Assembly (NCBI RefSeq): GCF_036961565.1
Contig: NZ_JBAMDD010000018.1
Span: 26,961-90,960 of the forward strand
Length of the DNA stretch: 64,000 bases
From: Chitinimonas sp036961565
Lineage (GTDB): Bacteria > Pseudomonadota > Gammaproteobacteria > Burkholderiales > Chitinimonadaceae
Reading direction: 5' to 3'
Below the pieces are notes generated by a model. The model worked only from the letters and a program-made list of their open reading frames with translations. It was not told the origin of the DNA and did not search any database. The position numbers and the translations under genes were made by a program. Positions 46,901 through 56,148 of the stretch are shown piece by piece. Position 1 is the first letter of the stretch, and every line of letters starts with the position of its first letter.

Positions 46901-47407
46901 CTAGCGCTCGTCATCCAGCCTGAACTCGCCGCACTCAACATCCAGCTGGGTTTTGAGCAGCAGTTCGACCGGGTAAGGGTGTGACCACAATTGGCCACGG
47001 ATTTCAAAACCCACATGCTGGTGGTGCGTCATGCCGGCACTGCGCAACAGGGTAACGCTGAGGGTGGCCGCATCGATGCGTGGCTCAAAGCAGACTATGG
47101 CATCGTGGATGGCACGCTCCATATCGCGTGCCTGCAGATTGGCCAGAGATTGACCAGATAGTGCTGGCAGGCCGTAATTCAGCACAGACTGCCGCACCTG
47201 TGCCACCGCCGCCAACGCATCGTCATCGGGCCGCACGGTATTGAGCAGCCACACCAGATCACGCAGCACGCCAGCCCTTAGCTGGGCAGCGCGCAGCACC
47301 CGGTGTTCGGGCGGCTCTTCCTTCACGTCTGGCGCGTTGTCCGTCAGCCTGTCCAGCAATGAGGGATAGAGTTTATGGCCCAGTGGTGCCTTGGCGGTCT
47401 GTTCCAT
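46901..47407 (-). CDS. tssE: T6SS baseplate protein TssE (gp25-like)
   Basis: The 168-residue protein has the gp25-like wedge fold. LYPSLLDRLTDN at the start, VRQSVLNYGLPALSGQSL in the middle, and IHDAIVCFEPRIDAATLSVTLL near residue 120 mark the family. TssE initiates sheath assembly. The ATG at 47407 is preceded by a GGGGGG-rich Shine-Dalgarno; the longer frame to 47473 lacks support. About 100 nt separate it from tagF. Confidence 0.95.
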   Translation of the reverse strand: MEQTAKAPLGHKLYPSLLDRLTDNAPDVKEEPPEHRVLRAAQLRAGVLRDLVWLLNTVRPDDDALAAVAQVRQSVLNYGLPALSGQSLANLQARDMERAIHDAIVCFEPRIDAATLSVTLLRSAGMTHHQHVGFEIRGQLWSHPYPVELLLKTQLDVECGEFRLDDER

Positions 47408-47509
47408 CAACCCCCCAGGCAGGCAAATACGGCGCAGCCAGACCGGTGCAGCAGTGGCATGCCATAGCCGCACCTAAGCCCGTGCTCATGGCGCAAAGCT
47501 GCGCCAGGT

Positions 47510-48262
47510 TCAACGCGCTTCACTGCGTACACCCGCCGTTGCCTCTGCTGCCGCACCCGCCAGGAACTGGGCATAGGCATAGGGCGGCGGCATATTGTCG
47601 AAGCGCACCAGGCGCAGGGCGTCCTGCTCACGGCTGCCCACCCACCACAAGGATTTGCCTTCACACAGACGGGTCACCGTCTGCCGGCCCAGGCTGCCAA
47701 ATACATCATTGAGCGAGCGGCCGCCGCTCAGCAGGCTCTGGCTGGCCTGGCCACCCTGCAGGCGCCAGGCATCAGCCAGTTGCAGCACGGCGTTGTCCAG
47801 CTGGGCATCCTCGTTCTGGGCGCGCGGCATGGGCACGCGCGCCAGCGCCTCATCCAGCTGTTCGGGGCTTAAATTACGCGACAGTGCCGCCAGCGCAATG
47901 GCCTCTATCTGGTCGAACCAGCACTGGCCTTCGGCCCGCGCCAGGCGGGCTGCCCAAGCGGAAGACAGTGGCGCACAGACAGTCAGGGGGTAATAGCGGC
48001 CCACGGCGTCCACGCTGGGCATCATCACCCCGGCATAGGCAGGCTGGCCGCACACGCCTGGCGCCAGCAGAAAGCGCCAGACCCTGGCGTTGAGATAGCG
48101 CTCCAGCCAGGCTTGGCCCAGCTTTTCGCGGCTGGCCAGCAGCGAAGTCCGCAGCCAGCTATCCCAGGCGTCGATAAACGTGCTGTCCAGCCGGCGCGAT
48201 GCGAAGTCCGACAACGAAGGCATCTTGCCGTACCAACCGGCGATGGGGAGATCCTGGCTCAT
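47510..48262 (-). CDS. tagF: T6SS-associated protein TagF
   Basis: The 250-residue protein matches the TagF N-terminal domain family (BMA_A0400-type). Family segments include IAGWYGKMPSLSDFASRRLDSTFIDAWDSWLRTSL, WRFLLAPGVCGQPAYAGVMMPSVDAVGRYYPLTV and SLWWVGSREQDALRLVRFDNMPP. TagF is a post-translational repressor of T6SS that acts through Fha in Pseudomonas and Agrobacterium. Its presence with fha suggests the same regulatory logic. The kinase and phosphatase are not in this window. Confidence 0.95.
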   Translation of the reverse strand: MSQDLPIAGWYGKMPSLSDFASRRLDSTFIDAWDSWLRTSLLASREKLGQAWLERYLNARVWRFLLAPGVCGQPAYAGVMMPSVDAVGRYYPLTVCAPLSSAWAARLARAEGQCWFDQIEAIALAALSRNLSPEQLDEALARVPMPRAQNEDAQLDNAVLQLADAWRLQGGQASQSLLSGGRSLNDVFGSLGRQTVTRLCEGKSLWWVGSREQDALRLVRFDNMPPPYAYAQFLAGAAAEATAGVRSEAR

Positions 48263-48269
48263 CTCGGCC

Positions 48270-51200
48270 TCACAGTCTGGCCGGGCAGGAGAACTGAGCC
48301 AGTTCCGCCATGCGGAAAGGGTTCTGCACGCTGGACGAGGTCACCTCGTACTGCACCTTGCGACCGTTGATGTCAAAACTGACGCGGAAGCGCTCAGGCT
48401 GGCCAGAAGGCGAAATCTGCGCCTTGTCGAGTGCGCGGAACAGTGCCCAACCGCCCTCGAAACTCATGCCACCGATCTCGGCGCCGCCAGGCCCGGTAAA
48501 CTGCAGACGAACCTGGTGACCACCACGCGGGCCTGGCCAGTTCACCGTCACCGGTATCTGCGGACCATGGTTGTAACGTATCAACTGGCCATCGATATCC
48601 AGGATGGCCTGTATCACGGTCGCATCCATCTCCACTGGCTTGAAATCCAGCCGGAGTGCAGGCAGGCGGCTGCCGCCCTGGAAGAACACGTCGCGGATGG
48701 TGGCAGCACGCTGGAACTGTATCAGCGCACCGGATGCATCACCCATGCTGCCCTCGCCCACCTGGCGGAAGGTCCACGGCCGACGGCTGATATCGACATA
48801 CTGGGCCAGGTTCTGCTGGAAGAAGCTGTCCAGCACCCCGCCGGCAGCAAACAGGCGACCAAAGTCCTCCTGCCGCACTTCGGCGCTGGCGCCACGGTTG
48901 AAAGGGTAGCGCCCCACCACGGCACGGCTGCAGAACTCGCCCACCGAAGCCCCCAGATTGGCCGACAGGTTCTGCCGGGTTACCCCCAGCGCCTGCGTCA
49001 CACCCGTGGTAGACAAGGTATCGAGCACGCTGTGCATGGGCTCAGGCATACGTGCGGCCTCTGCCTTCAAGCGAGTGGGCAGATCGCTCTGCGGCGCCGC
49101 CACCCCGCCCTGCACGGCAGTCTGGGTAGCTGTCAGGAAGGTATAGAACTCGTTGAGCAGCGACAGCGAGCCATCTATCGGTGCCGGCGCGTTCGGGGCA
49201 CTGGGCTGTACCAAGCGGCGCAAGCCCTCAAAGCGATCATCCACCAAACGTTCTATGCGGTAGCCAGCCTGTTGGCCAGGTACGACCTCACCCTGACCTC
49301 CAATAAGCTTGAGCAAGCCGTCCTTCTTTTCCTTGAGGCTGTCAGACGCCTTGTCCACCGCGTTCTTCTCGGTCTCGGCGTACTGCGCCAGCGAGGTTTC
49401 GCGCACGATGCCGCGCAGCAGGGACAGCAGCGGGGAATCGCTGGCCGACAGCACGCGGGCAGCCTGCACGCTTTGCGACAGGTTGCCGAACTGAACCAGG
49501 CGGATGTCCTTGGTGAACTGCTCCCAGGTATTGGCGTACTCTTCCAGATAGATGCGCTTGACGGCAGCACTTACCTTGGCCAGCTCGGCTGCCGGCAAGG
49601 GCTTGCCCTCGGCGTCGCCCTGCTGGGTGCCCAGCACCCAACGCTCTTCCTGGGCCATGCTGTGCGCCACCGGCTCCACGGTCTTGAGGAAACCCTGGTA
49701 GTAGCCACGGACGGTAAACAGCCCTGGCACACCCTTGTTCAAGGGCAGGCCGCTGGTACGCTGGAACACCAGCATGGCAGACGGGCCAGCGACTTCAGAA
49801 ACCTTGAAGTCGGCCGCCACATTGCCCACCCCCATACGCTTGATGCGACCGTAGACGCGTTCCGGCAAGCTCTTGCGCAGCAATATCTCGCGCGCTTCCG
49901 CCACCAGCTTCTCGTCCAACGCCACCGGGCTGGTCGGCATGCCATGGGCCAGCAGAGCGTCCAGATGGCCTTCCAGCTCATCACGCTGGGCCGACGTCAC
50001 TTCGCGTGCCAGATTGGCCTCCCAGTCCACCATCACCCAGGCCTTGAAGGCTTCGGTGTCGAAATGGCGGCTGTCCTGCAACATCACATAGGCCTTGAGG
50101 GCTTCATACAGCAGATCGCCATCGTGCTGGCTCTGCCGCAGCACTTCTTCCAGCCGGTAGACCACGCGCGGCAACAGGGCATCCTGCAGCAAGCGCTCAT
50201 AGGCATTGTTGGCGGCCGCATCGAGCTTGTCGCCCTGATACAGGCCCACCCGCAAGGACATCGGCACATCGTCGCGCTTCACCAGCGGGGTTTCGGCCAC
50301 ATCGCGCACGGCTCGCAGCACCGGCACCAGATCGGCCAGCTTGCCGTCTTGCCCCACCACCAGTTGCTCGACCTGGGCACGCACCTGCGGTACTTGTTGG
50401 GTCACTTCACCGATATAGCCCTGGTTACGCACATAGCTGGTGCCCCAGGCTGCCAATGCCAAGCTGGTGGCCACGGCCAGACCGGCATAACCACCACCGG
50501 TCAGCAGGGCACGGCGGCGGCGCCAGCGGCGGTTGGTACCGGCAAGGTGCGATTCGGCAAAAATCAGTTCGTTCAGCAGGCGCGAGATAAAGAATCCCTT
50601 GCCGCCAGCATTGCTCATCGACGACGCGCCACCGCCGCCACCGTTGCGCTCCAGCTGGGCGCGGGGGAACTGGCTCAGCAAGGGGTCCAGCGGCTGGCCT
50701 TCCTGGGTGCCACTGGTGAAATACACACCGCGCAGCATGGCCGAGGCCTGGTACGGCGTAGGCGAGAACACCAGGCCGAGGAACTCCAGCAAGGGCTGGC
50801 GCAAAATGCCAAAGCGCTGTGGGAAGTGGCACAGCTGGGTGCGGCGCTGGGCATCGCGCTCACGCTCCAGCCGCTCCACCAGCCTGCCCTGCAGTCGGTC
50901 TGCCAGCTTGTCGAACTCGGCAGCGACCTTGTCCTGCGGCACGGAGGCCTGGCCTTCCTGCAGTGGCAGGGTCAAACCCCAGACCTGCTGGCGCTCGTCG
51001 GCCGTCATGTCCTCGAAGTACTCGCCAAAGCCGGCGAGCAGGTCGATCTTGGTCACCATCACATAGATGGGGAAATTGATCTGCAGACCATCGCGCAACT
51101 CATTGATACGGTTACGCAATGCCGCTGCCTGCAGTTCGATCTCAAAGCTGGTGTTCTGCAGCAGCTCGGTGGCGCTGATGGTCAGCATCACGCCATTGAT

Positions 51201-51884
51201 GGGCTGGCGAGGCCGGTGGCGCGCCAGCAGGCGCAGGAAGCTGCCCCATTCCTTGCTATCGGCCATCTTGTCACTGGACTGGGTACTGTAGCGGCCAGCG
51301 GTATCGAGCAGCACAGCGCGGTCGGTAAACAACCAGGAGCAATTACGGGTACCGCCCACGCCACGGACGCTTTCGCCGGGCAGGTGGTCGGCCAACGGAA
51401 AGCGCAGGCCGGAATTCAGCAACGCAGTCGTCTTGCCCGTACCTGGCGCACCAACAATCACATACCAGGGCAATTGGTAGAGGTAGGCCTCGTTATCAAA
51501 CCGCGACATCCACTTGCGCACACCGCGCGCCGAACCCTCGGCCGTGCGGGCCTTGCGCAGCACGCCCAGGGCTTCCGAGAAGCGCTGTTGCAGCACCTGG
51601 TTTTCCTGGTTCTCCTGCGCATCGTCCGACTTGGTCTGCACCAGCAGGCCCGACTCCAGCGCCTTGTTGGCTTGGCGCTTGCGCCACCATGACCAGGCAT
51701 GGCGTATCAGGAATACCAACAGGAACAAGCCCAGCAGGCCCAGGCGAACCCATACGGGGGCCAGCGGGCGCCACTCGGCAATGGCGATCAGGGGACCGAC
51801 AAACCAGATCAGCAAGGCCAGACAGATAAAGCCCAGCGCCGCCAGCACCCAACGATTGAACAACAAGCCAAACAGTTTTTTCAT
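48270..51884 (-). CDS. tssM: T6SS membrane complex protein TssM (IcmF)
   Basis: The 1204-residue inner-membrane protein has two N-terminal transmembrane helices (about 12-60). The cytoplasmic NTPase-like domain has Walker A GAPGTGKTT (145-153) and IcmF motifs such as LPWYVIVGAPG and GVMLTISATELLQ. A third transmembrane helix lies near residue 470 (GLAVATSLALAAWGTSYV). A long periplasmic part ends in the IcmF C-terminal beta domain that contacts TssJ. It starts 17 nt after tssL and ends 7 nt before tagF. Confidence 0.97.
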   Translation of the reverse strand: MKKLFGLLFNRWVLAALGFICLALLIWFVGPLIAIAEWRPLAPVWVRLGLLGLFLLVFLIRHAWSWWRKRQANKALESGLLVQTKSDDAQENQENQVLQQRFSEALGVLRKARTAEGSARGVRKWMSRFDNEAYLYQLPWYVIVGAPGTGKTTALLNSGLRFPLADHLPGESVRGVGGTRNCSWLFTDRAVLLDTAGRYSTQSSDKMADSKEWGSFLRLLARHRPRQPINGVMLTISATELLQNTSFEIELQAAALRNRINELRDGLQINFPIYVMVTKIDLLAGFGEYFEDMTADERQQVWGLTLPLQEGQASVPQDKVAAEFDKLADRLQGRLVERLERERDAQRRTQLCHFPQRFGILRQPLLEFLGLVFSPTPYQASAMLRGVYFTSGTQEGQPLDPLLSQFPRAQLERNGGGGGASSMSNAGGKGFFISRLLNELIFAESHLAGTNRRWRRRRALLTGGGYAGLAVATSLALAAWGTSYVRNQGYIGEVTQQVPQVRAQVEQLVVGQDGKLADLVPVLRAVRDVAETPLVKRDDVPMSLRVGLYQGDKLDAAANNAYERLLQDALLPRVVYRLEEVLRQSQHDGDLLYEALKAYVMLQDSRHFDTEAFKAWVMVDWEANLAREVTSAQRDELEGHLDALLAHGMPTSPVALDEKLVAEAREILLRKSLPERVYGRIKRMGVGNVAADFKVSEVAGPSAMLVFQRTSGLPLNKGVPGLFTVRGYYQGFLKTVEPVAHSMAQEERWVLGTQQGDAEGKPLPAAELAKVSAAVKRIYLEEYANTWEQFTKDIRLVQFGNLSQSVQAARVLSASDSPLLSLLRGIVRETSLAQYAETEKNAVDKASDSLKEKKDGLLKLIGGQGEVVPGQQAGYRIERLVDDRFEGLRRLVQPSAPNAPAPIDGSLSLLNEFYTFLTATQTAVQGGVAAPQSDLPTRLKAEAARMPEPMHSVLDTLSTTGVTQALGVTRQNLSANLGASVGEFCSRAVVGRYPFNRGASAEVRQEDFGRLFAAGGVLDSFFQQNLAQYVDISRRPWTFRQVGEGSMGDASGALIQFQRAATIRDVFFQGGSRLPALRLDFKPVEMDATVIQAILDIDGQLIRYNHGPQIPVTVNWPGPRGGHQVRLQFTGPGGAEIGGMSFEGGWALFRALDKAQISPSGQPERFRVSFDINGRKVQYEVTSSSVQNPFRMAELAQFSCPARL

Positions 51885-51901
51885 GATGAGGGTGGCCAGA
51901 C

Positions 51902-53176
51902 TTATTTACTGACGAACAAGGTGATTTCAACGCGGCGGTTGCGCGCGCGATTGGCCGCCGAATCATTGGCGGCGACAGGTTCGCTGTCGGAGCGACCGTC
52001 AACCATCAGGCGGTCGGCCGGCAGGGTATCTGCCAGCAGGTCACGCACTGCCTCTGCCCGGGCGCGGGACAGATGCCAGTTGGACGGGTACTGCATGGAG
52101 CGTACCGGTTGGTTGTCGGTGTGGCCGCTGACCAGCACCTGGCCCTTGACCTTCTGCAGCTCGGCCGCAATGCGGGCCAGCACCGGCAGATAGGCCTGGG
52201 TGACATCGGCACTACCCGACTCGAACAGGCCATCACCGCGTATGGTCACCACCGAGCGGTTCTCGTGGTCTGCCACCGACACCAGGCCTTCGTTGATTTC
52301 CTTCTGCAGGAAGGCTGCCAGTCGTGGCGCCGCTGCCGGCTTATCCAGCAACTGGTTGGCCACCCGGGCACGCAGGCTCTGGATATCGCCAAACACTGGG
52401 TCGGAATTCCGGTTGAGGCTGAGCGACAGGCCCATATACAGCAGGGCCAGCACCAAGCCCGCCGTCGAGGCGGCCACCCACAGGGGGATGACAAACCGGG
52501 TGGACTTGTTGACCGCCACCTCGCCCTGCCAACTAGCGGACAAATCACGCTCAGCCGCTGGGCGCTGCTGCCGCAGCATTTCAACCAGACGGCGACGCAG
52601 CAGATCCAACTGCGCAGCGCCACCTTCCACGACCCGGTAACGGCCTTCAAAGCCGATGCACAGACACAGGTACATCAGTTCCAGCAGGTCGCGGTTGCCT
52701 ACCGGGTTCTCACCCAGCTTGGCCAGCAGTTGGTAGAACTTCTCGCCGCCCCAGGTCTCGTTGTGAAAAGTCACCAGCAGGCTGTGCTTGGCCCATACGC
52801 CCATGCCACCCCAGGGGGTATCGGCGGCGACTTCGTCCAGCAGGGTACACAGCACATAGCGGCCGGCAATCACCTGCTCATGGCGCAAGCCGGCAGCACG
52901 AGCGGCATCTTCAAACGCACGCACCCGTTCCACCAGGTACTCACGCAGGCCTGCAGGGTTGGGGTGATGCGCCGTCTTGCGCAGCTGCCCGGCCAGGTAA
53001 AGCAAAGGGTTGGCGCAAGCAACCAGCGGATTGAGGCCGGAATAGACCGGCTCGCTCTGCACATCGTCAAAGTCGTCGTGAAAGCCTGTCAACGGCCCGC
53101 TGGCGGGCTGAGACGGCGTTTGCCCACCGGGGGTGGGCTTGAGTAGATTGAAATCGGCGTCCATGGGGTTCTTCAC
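51902..53176 (-). CDS. tssL: T6SS membrane complex protein TssL with OmpA domain
   Basis: The 424-residue protein has a cytoplasmic DotU-like domain (NPLVACANPLLYLAGQLRKT, TLLDEVAADTPWGGMGVWAKHSLLVTFHNETWGGEKF). A transmembrane helix (FVIPLWVAASTAGLVLALLYM, about 225-250) follows, then a C-terminal OmpA-like peptidoglycan-binding domain (GHTDNQPVRSM near 349, NRARNRRVEITL near the end). This evolved TssL anchors the complex to the cell wall. The annotated start is GTG; an ATG four codons later is the alternative. Confidence 0.96.
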   Translation of the reverse strand: MKNPMDADFNLLKPTPGGQTPSQPASGPLTGFHDDFDDVQSEPVYSGLNPLVACANPLLYLAGQLRKTAHHPNPAGLREYLVERVRAFEDAARAAGLRHEQVIAGRYVLCTLLDEVAADTPWGGMGVWAKHSLLVTFHNETWGGEKFYQLLAKLGENPVGNRDLLELMYLCLCIGFEGRYRVVEGGAAQLDLLRRRLVEMLRQQRPAAERDLSASWQGEVAVNKSTRFVIPLWVAASTAGLVLALLYMGLSLSLNRNSDPVFGDIQSLRARVANQLLDKPAAAPRLAAFLQKEINEGLVSVADHENRSVVTIRGDGLFESGSADVTQAYLPVLARIAAELQKVKGQVLVSGHTDNQPVRSMQYPSNWHLSRARAEAVRDLLADTLPADRLMVDGRSDSEPVAANDSAANRARNRRVEITLFVSK

Positions 53177-53213
53177 CAGGTTGTAACCCTTGCGTCAGCG
53201 CAAGGGCAAAGCA

Positions 53214-53804
53214 TCAGGTAGTGCGCTTGCAGGGGAAGCGTTCCTTGGCAACATTGCCAACGGCGGCAGCGGCGCTGCTGTCACGCTGCTTGATACGGCG
53301 TAGCGAACGCACGATCTCGGCATGCACTTCGGCGGTTGCCACACCGGGGCGGCCAGTACACCAGTTCACACCTTCGCCACTATCGAGCACGCCAGACAGA
53401 TAGATATCCGCCTGATCCTTGGCCAGGCGTATGGTCGTGGTCGAGGGGCCATCCGGCGGCGGCGTCATGCCATTGCCGTCCGCAAAGTCCAGCAGGCGTG
53501 CCACCGAAACCCGGAAGGTGCCTATAGGCGCATAGCGGTTGTAAGCAGTCGAGCCGGGCTTGCTCTTGGCTTCGGCTTTCTTGGCCTCAGCCTTGTCTGC
53601 CTTCTTTGCATCCAGCTTCTTCGCATCCACTTTGTTCACGTCAGCCTTCTTTGCCTCGACGGCCTTGGCCGGCTTCGCAGTCTTGCTGGCCGGCGCAGCC
53701 GGCGGCGTGGTGGCTGCCGGAGTGGTCGCAGGGGCGGCACTCAGGGGCAAGGCCAGCCATGCCAGTACCAGGCCCGCTGCAGTGCGCAATATCATTCGGT
53801 TCAT
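53214..53804 (-). CDS. Exported Rap1a/Tai4-like protein with Lys/Ala linker (putative immunity)
   Basis: The 196-residue protein has a signal peptide (MILRTAAGLVLAWLALPLSAA). A low-complexity Thr/Pro/Ala then Lys/Ala/Asp linker (repeated DAKK and AKK units) follows. The C-terminal domain resembles the Rap1a/Tai family: YLSGVLDSGEGVNWCTGRPGVATAEVHAEIVRSL and a terminal KERFPC. Rap1a proteins neutralise Tae4-type T6SS amidases in the periplasm. The relation is my recognition from pattern, with low sequence detail. It sits between tssK and tssL with no effector beside it. AGGTG is 7 nt before the ATG. Confidence 0.55.
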   Translation of the reverse strand: MNRMILRTAAGLVLAWLALPLSAAPATTPAATTPPAAPASKTAKPAKAVEAKKADVNKVDAKKLDAKKADKAEAKKAEAKSKPGSTAYNRYAPIGTFRVSVARLLDFADGNGMTPPPDGPSTTTIRLAKDQADIYLSGVLDSGEGVNWCTGRPGVATAEVHAEIVRSLRRIKQRDSSAAAAVGNVAKERFPCKRTT

Positions 53805-53856
53805 CTCATCACCTATGGGAGACCAGTCGGCTTTCCGTCCGGGTCGTGCTAATCGG

Positions 53857-55185
53857 CTACTGGCGTATGGCCCACAGCGCCAGTTCAAGGCCGGGGAACT
53901 CACCGGCCAGGTGCAGGGCCACGCCCCCGGAGGGCTCAAGCTGACCCCAGAGTTCGTGGTTACGATCCAATTCGAAATAGTGATAGCCCGCGTGGTAAGG
54001 CACCTGCCGTGGCGCCACCGGCAAGGAGTGCAAGCCAATACCTGGCAGTTGCAGGTTGACCAGGTCGCGTATCTTGTCGATAGGGCCGATCTTGATCTGG
54101 CTGGGCAAACGCTGCCGCAGCACCTCGGTGGGCATCTGGCCACGGGCCGCCAGCACAAAGGTGGCTTCCCGGTACAGCGCCGAATCGGGGGTGATCGCCA
54201 CCCGCACGCCGTACTTGCGATCCTGCAGTTCGATGGCGACCGCGCTTTGATCCATCACCATGGCCAGCGCCCGGCGCAACTCATCCATCAGCGGCGTCAG
54301 CGTAGTATCCAGATTGTCCGGATCATAGGCCGGGAAAGTCGCAGGCAAGCGATCTTCCCGGGCAAAGATAGCCAGGTCGCCCGCCATCAGCAGGCCCAGT
54401 TGATGGAAATCTGCCGGATGACCTGCCGGCATGGCTACCTGCTGGGCCAGGCAGGGCGCATAGCGGTTCAAGGTCTGCAGCAGCAGGTATTCCGCCACCT
54501 CGGCCACGCTACCACGGCCAGGTGCCGCAATACGGGCTGCCATGGCGCCGGCGCGCTGGCGCAGCAGACCCAGGATTTCGCGTGGATAACCCTCAACCCT
54601 CGGGTGAGCCTGGCAGGCCAGCAAGGGGGGCAGGAACTGCTCGTCCAGCTTCACTTCGCCACTCGGAAGACGCTCTTGAACCCGGGCAACCGCCAGGCCG
54701 GTAATATTACCAACCAGATCTCTTTCCATCACAAGGCGGCTGTTGAGACGGCCCAGCAACAGCTCAACCGGCTTGCCCAAGGCGGTGTTGTCTTCCACCT
54801 CGGCCACCTGCGCCACATAACGGGCCATGGCCGCCTGTGCCGGGTCCAGCTCATGGCTGGGGTGGCTGTCGCTGGCCAACGGCATGGCCAGGTAGACCCG
54901 CTCGTTGCGCGCATCCGCCGGTATCTCCAGCGCCGGTGGCAAGGCATCCTCGCCGCCGCAATCGAGCGGTGAACCATCACGGAAGCGCCCATTGGCGCGG
55001 CTTAGCGCCAGCTTGCCCAAGGCCAGCTGCGATTCGTCCAGGCGTAGCTGGCGGAACCCCCAATACCAGTCCTGCATCGTGGTGGCGGCCACCAGACGCT
55101 CAACATGGCGCTCCTGTTGCTGGAAATGCTGGGGTTGCAGAAACAACCCCTCGCTCCACATCACGCGATTGTGCTTCAAGATCAA
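53857..55185 (-). CDS. tssK: T6SS baseplate-membrane connector TssK
   Basis: The 442-residue protein begins KHNRVMWSEGLFLQPQHFQQQERH, diagnostic of TssK/ImpJ. It includes RYAPCLAQQVAMPAGHPADFHQLGLLMAGDLAIF and ends YFELDRNHELWGQLEPSGGVALHLAGEFPGLELALWAIRQ. TssK links the baseplate to the TssJLM membrane complex. It follows tssJ by 31 nt. Confidence 0.97.
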   Translation of the reverse strand: MILKHNRVMWSEGLFLQPQHFQQQERHVERLVAATTMQDWYWGFRQLRLDESQLALGKLALSRANGRFRDGSPLDCGGEDALPPALEIPADARNERVYLAMPLASDSHPSHELDPAQAAMARYVAQVAEVEDNTALGKPVELLLGRLNSRLVMERDLVGNITGLAVARVQERLPSGEVKLDEQFLPPLLACQAHPRVEGYPREILGLLRQRAGAMAARIAAPGRGSVAEVAEYLLLQTLNRYAPCLAQQVAMPAGHPADFHQLGLLMAGDLAIFAREDRLPATFPAYDPDNLDTTLTPLMDELRRALAMVMDQSAVAIELQDRKYGVRVAITPDSALYREATFVLAARGQMPTEVLRQRLPSQIKIGPIDKIRDLVNLQLPGIGLHSLPVAPRQVPYHAGYHYFELDRNHELWGQLEPSGGVALHLAGEFPGLELALWAIRQ

Positions 55186-55216
55186 AATCCGTTTCTAAGA
55201 CAGCGACTTACACTAT

Positions 55217-55825
55217 TCAGGGAGTACGCTTGAGGCGCTTCATCAAGGACTGCTTCGCCTTGTCCTTGGCCGCCTGAGCGGCATCATCGGCAGCCGATTT
55301 GACCGCCTCCTCACCCTTTTCCTTGAGCTTGGCTTCCAGCTTGGTCAACTCGCCGCTGCCATCGGCCTTGCGCAAGGTCACCTGCCTGTCGCTGACCTCC
55401 ACGATCAATGGCAAGACCTTGTCGCCCTGGCTGACATCCAGCGTGCCACGCCATTGTGAATTTTCGATATCACGGAAGGCCGCAATCAGCGCCAGGTAAC
55501 GTGCCTCGGGGGCAATGGGGCGCTCCAGCCGCTGTTGCATGCCAGGCACCAGGGCGATCTCCTCGACCGCCACCAGCTCGCTACCCAAAGCCTCTGCTGG
55601 CCGCTCGTACAGGCTGAAGAAGTCGGCCGCCTGGAAGGTGGCCAACGATTTGAGATGGAACAGCTTGACCACCACCGGCGAGGAACGGCCGCTGGCATCA
55701 GGATTGACCTTGGGTGCCGCGTAGAGCAGGCCATCCATGGCGATAGGCTTGCTGGCACAGGCCGAAAGCAACAAAGCCAAGCCCAGCGCCGCCCACAGAC
55801 GCGCATGCAAAGTAATAGATTTCAT
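55217..55825 (-). CDS. tssJ: T6SS outer-membrane lipoprotein TssJ
   Basis: The 202-residue lipoprotein has a signal peptide ending in the lipobox LLSAC. A TssJ/VasD core follows (VVKLFHLKSLATFQAADFFSLYERPAEALG, RYLALIAAFRDIENSQWRG). A Lys/Ala-rich C-terminal extension of about 45 residues is longer than usual. It anchors TssM to the outer membrane. GGGGGAAATTG precedes the ATG at 55825. It heads the leftward operon. Confidence 0.94.
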   Translation of the reverse strand: MKSITLHARLWAALGLALLLSACASKPIAMDGLLYAAPKVNPDASGRSSPVVVKLFHLKSLATFQAADFFSLYERPAEALGSELVAVEEIALVPGMQQRLERPIAPEARYLALIAAFRDIENSQWRGTLDVSQGDKVLPLIVEVSDRQVTLRKADGSGELTKLEAKLKEKGEEAVKSAADDAAQAAKDKAKQSLMKRLKRTP

Positions 55826-56148
55826 CAATTTCCCCCTAAGGCCCAGCCTCAAACGGGCAGGTGCCTGTACCCTAGGCAGACCTGCCGTGCCCGGGCATGG
55901 AATACAAAACAGCAAAAACCTGGCGATCAGGATCAGTTTTCAATGATACATAGGTTCGCCGCATAACCGGAAGTTGGGTGGCAAAATGACATAAACATCA
56001 AAAGTAAGTCAACACAATGATTAGATTAGAGAATCGTTATCGATTGATGGTGAAAAATGCCATTTGAGTTCGATAGTAAATTCCAATAGCATCGCCACCC
56101 ACAAGAACCATGCCTTTGCGGCCAAAACTCCGCAAGGAGGAAATCAGA
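55826..56148. promoter_or_regulatory. Divergent control region of the T6SS operons
   Basis: These 323 nt between tssJ (minus) and tssA (plus) are markedly AT-rich in the middle (about 55930-56095). They contain a TGAC-N17-GTCA pair (around 55988-56012) and AATCG/CGATT arms near 56033-56046. No convincing sigma54 box is seen. The region must carry both operon promoters, but I cannot place them exactly. Confidence 0.5.

Noticed and set aside
48180..51692. 1170-codon open frame on the plus strand opposite tssM
   Set aside because: The strong G/C third-position bias of tssM keeps an antisense frame open. The translated product is His/Gln/Ala-rich without any domain. The sense protein is clearly TssM.
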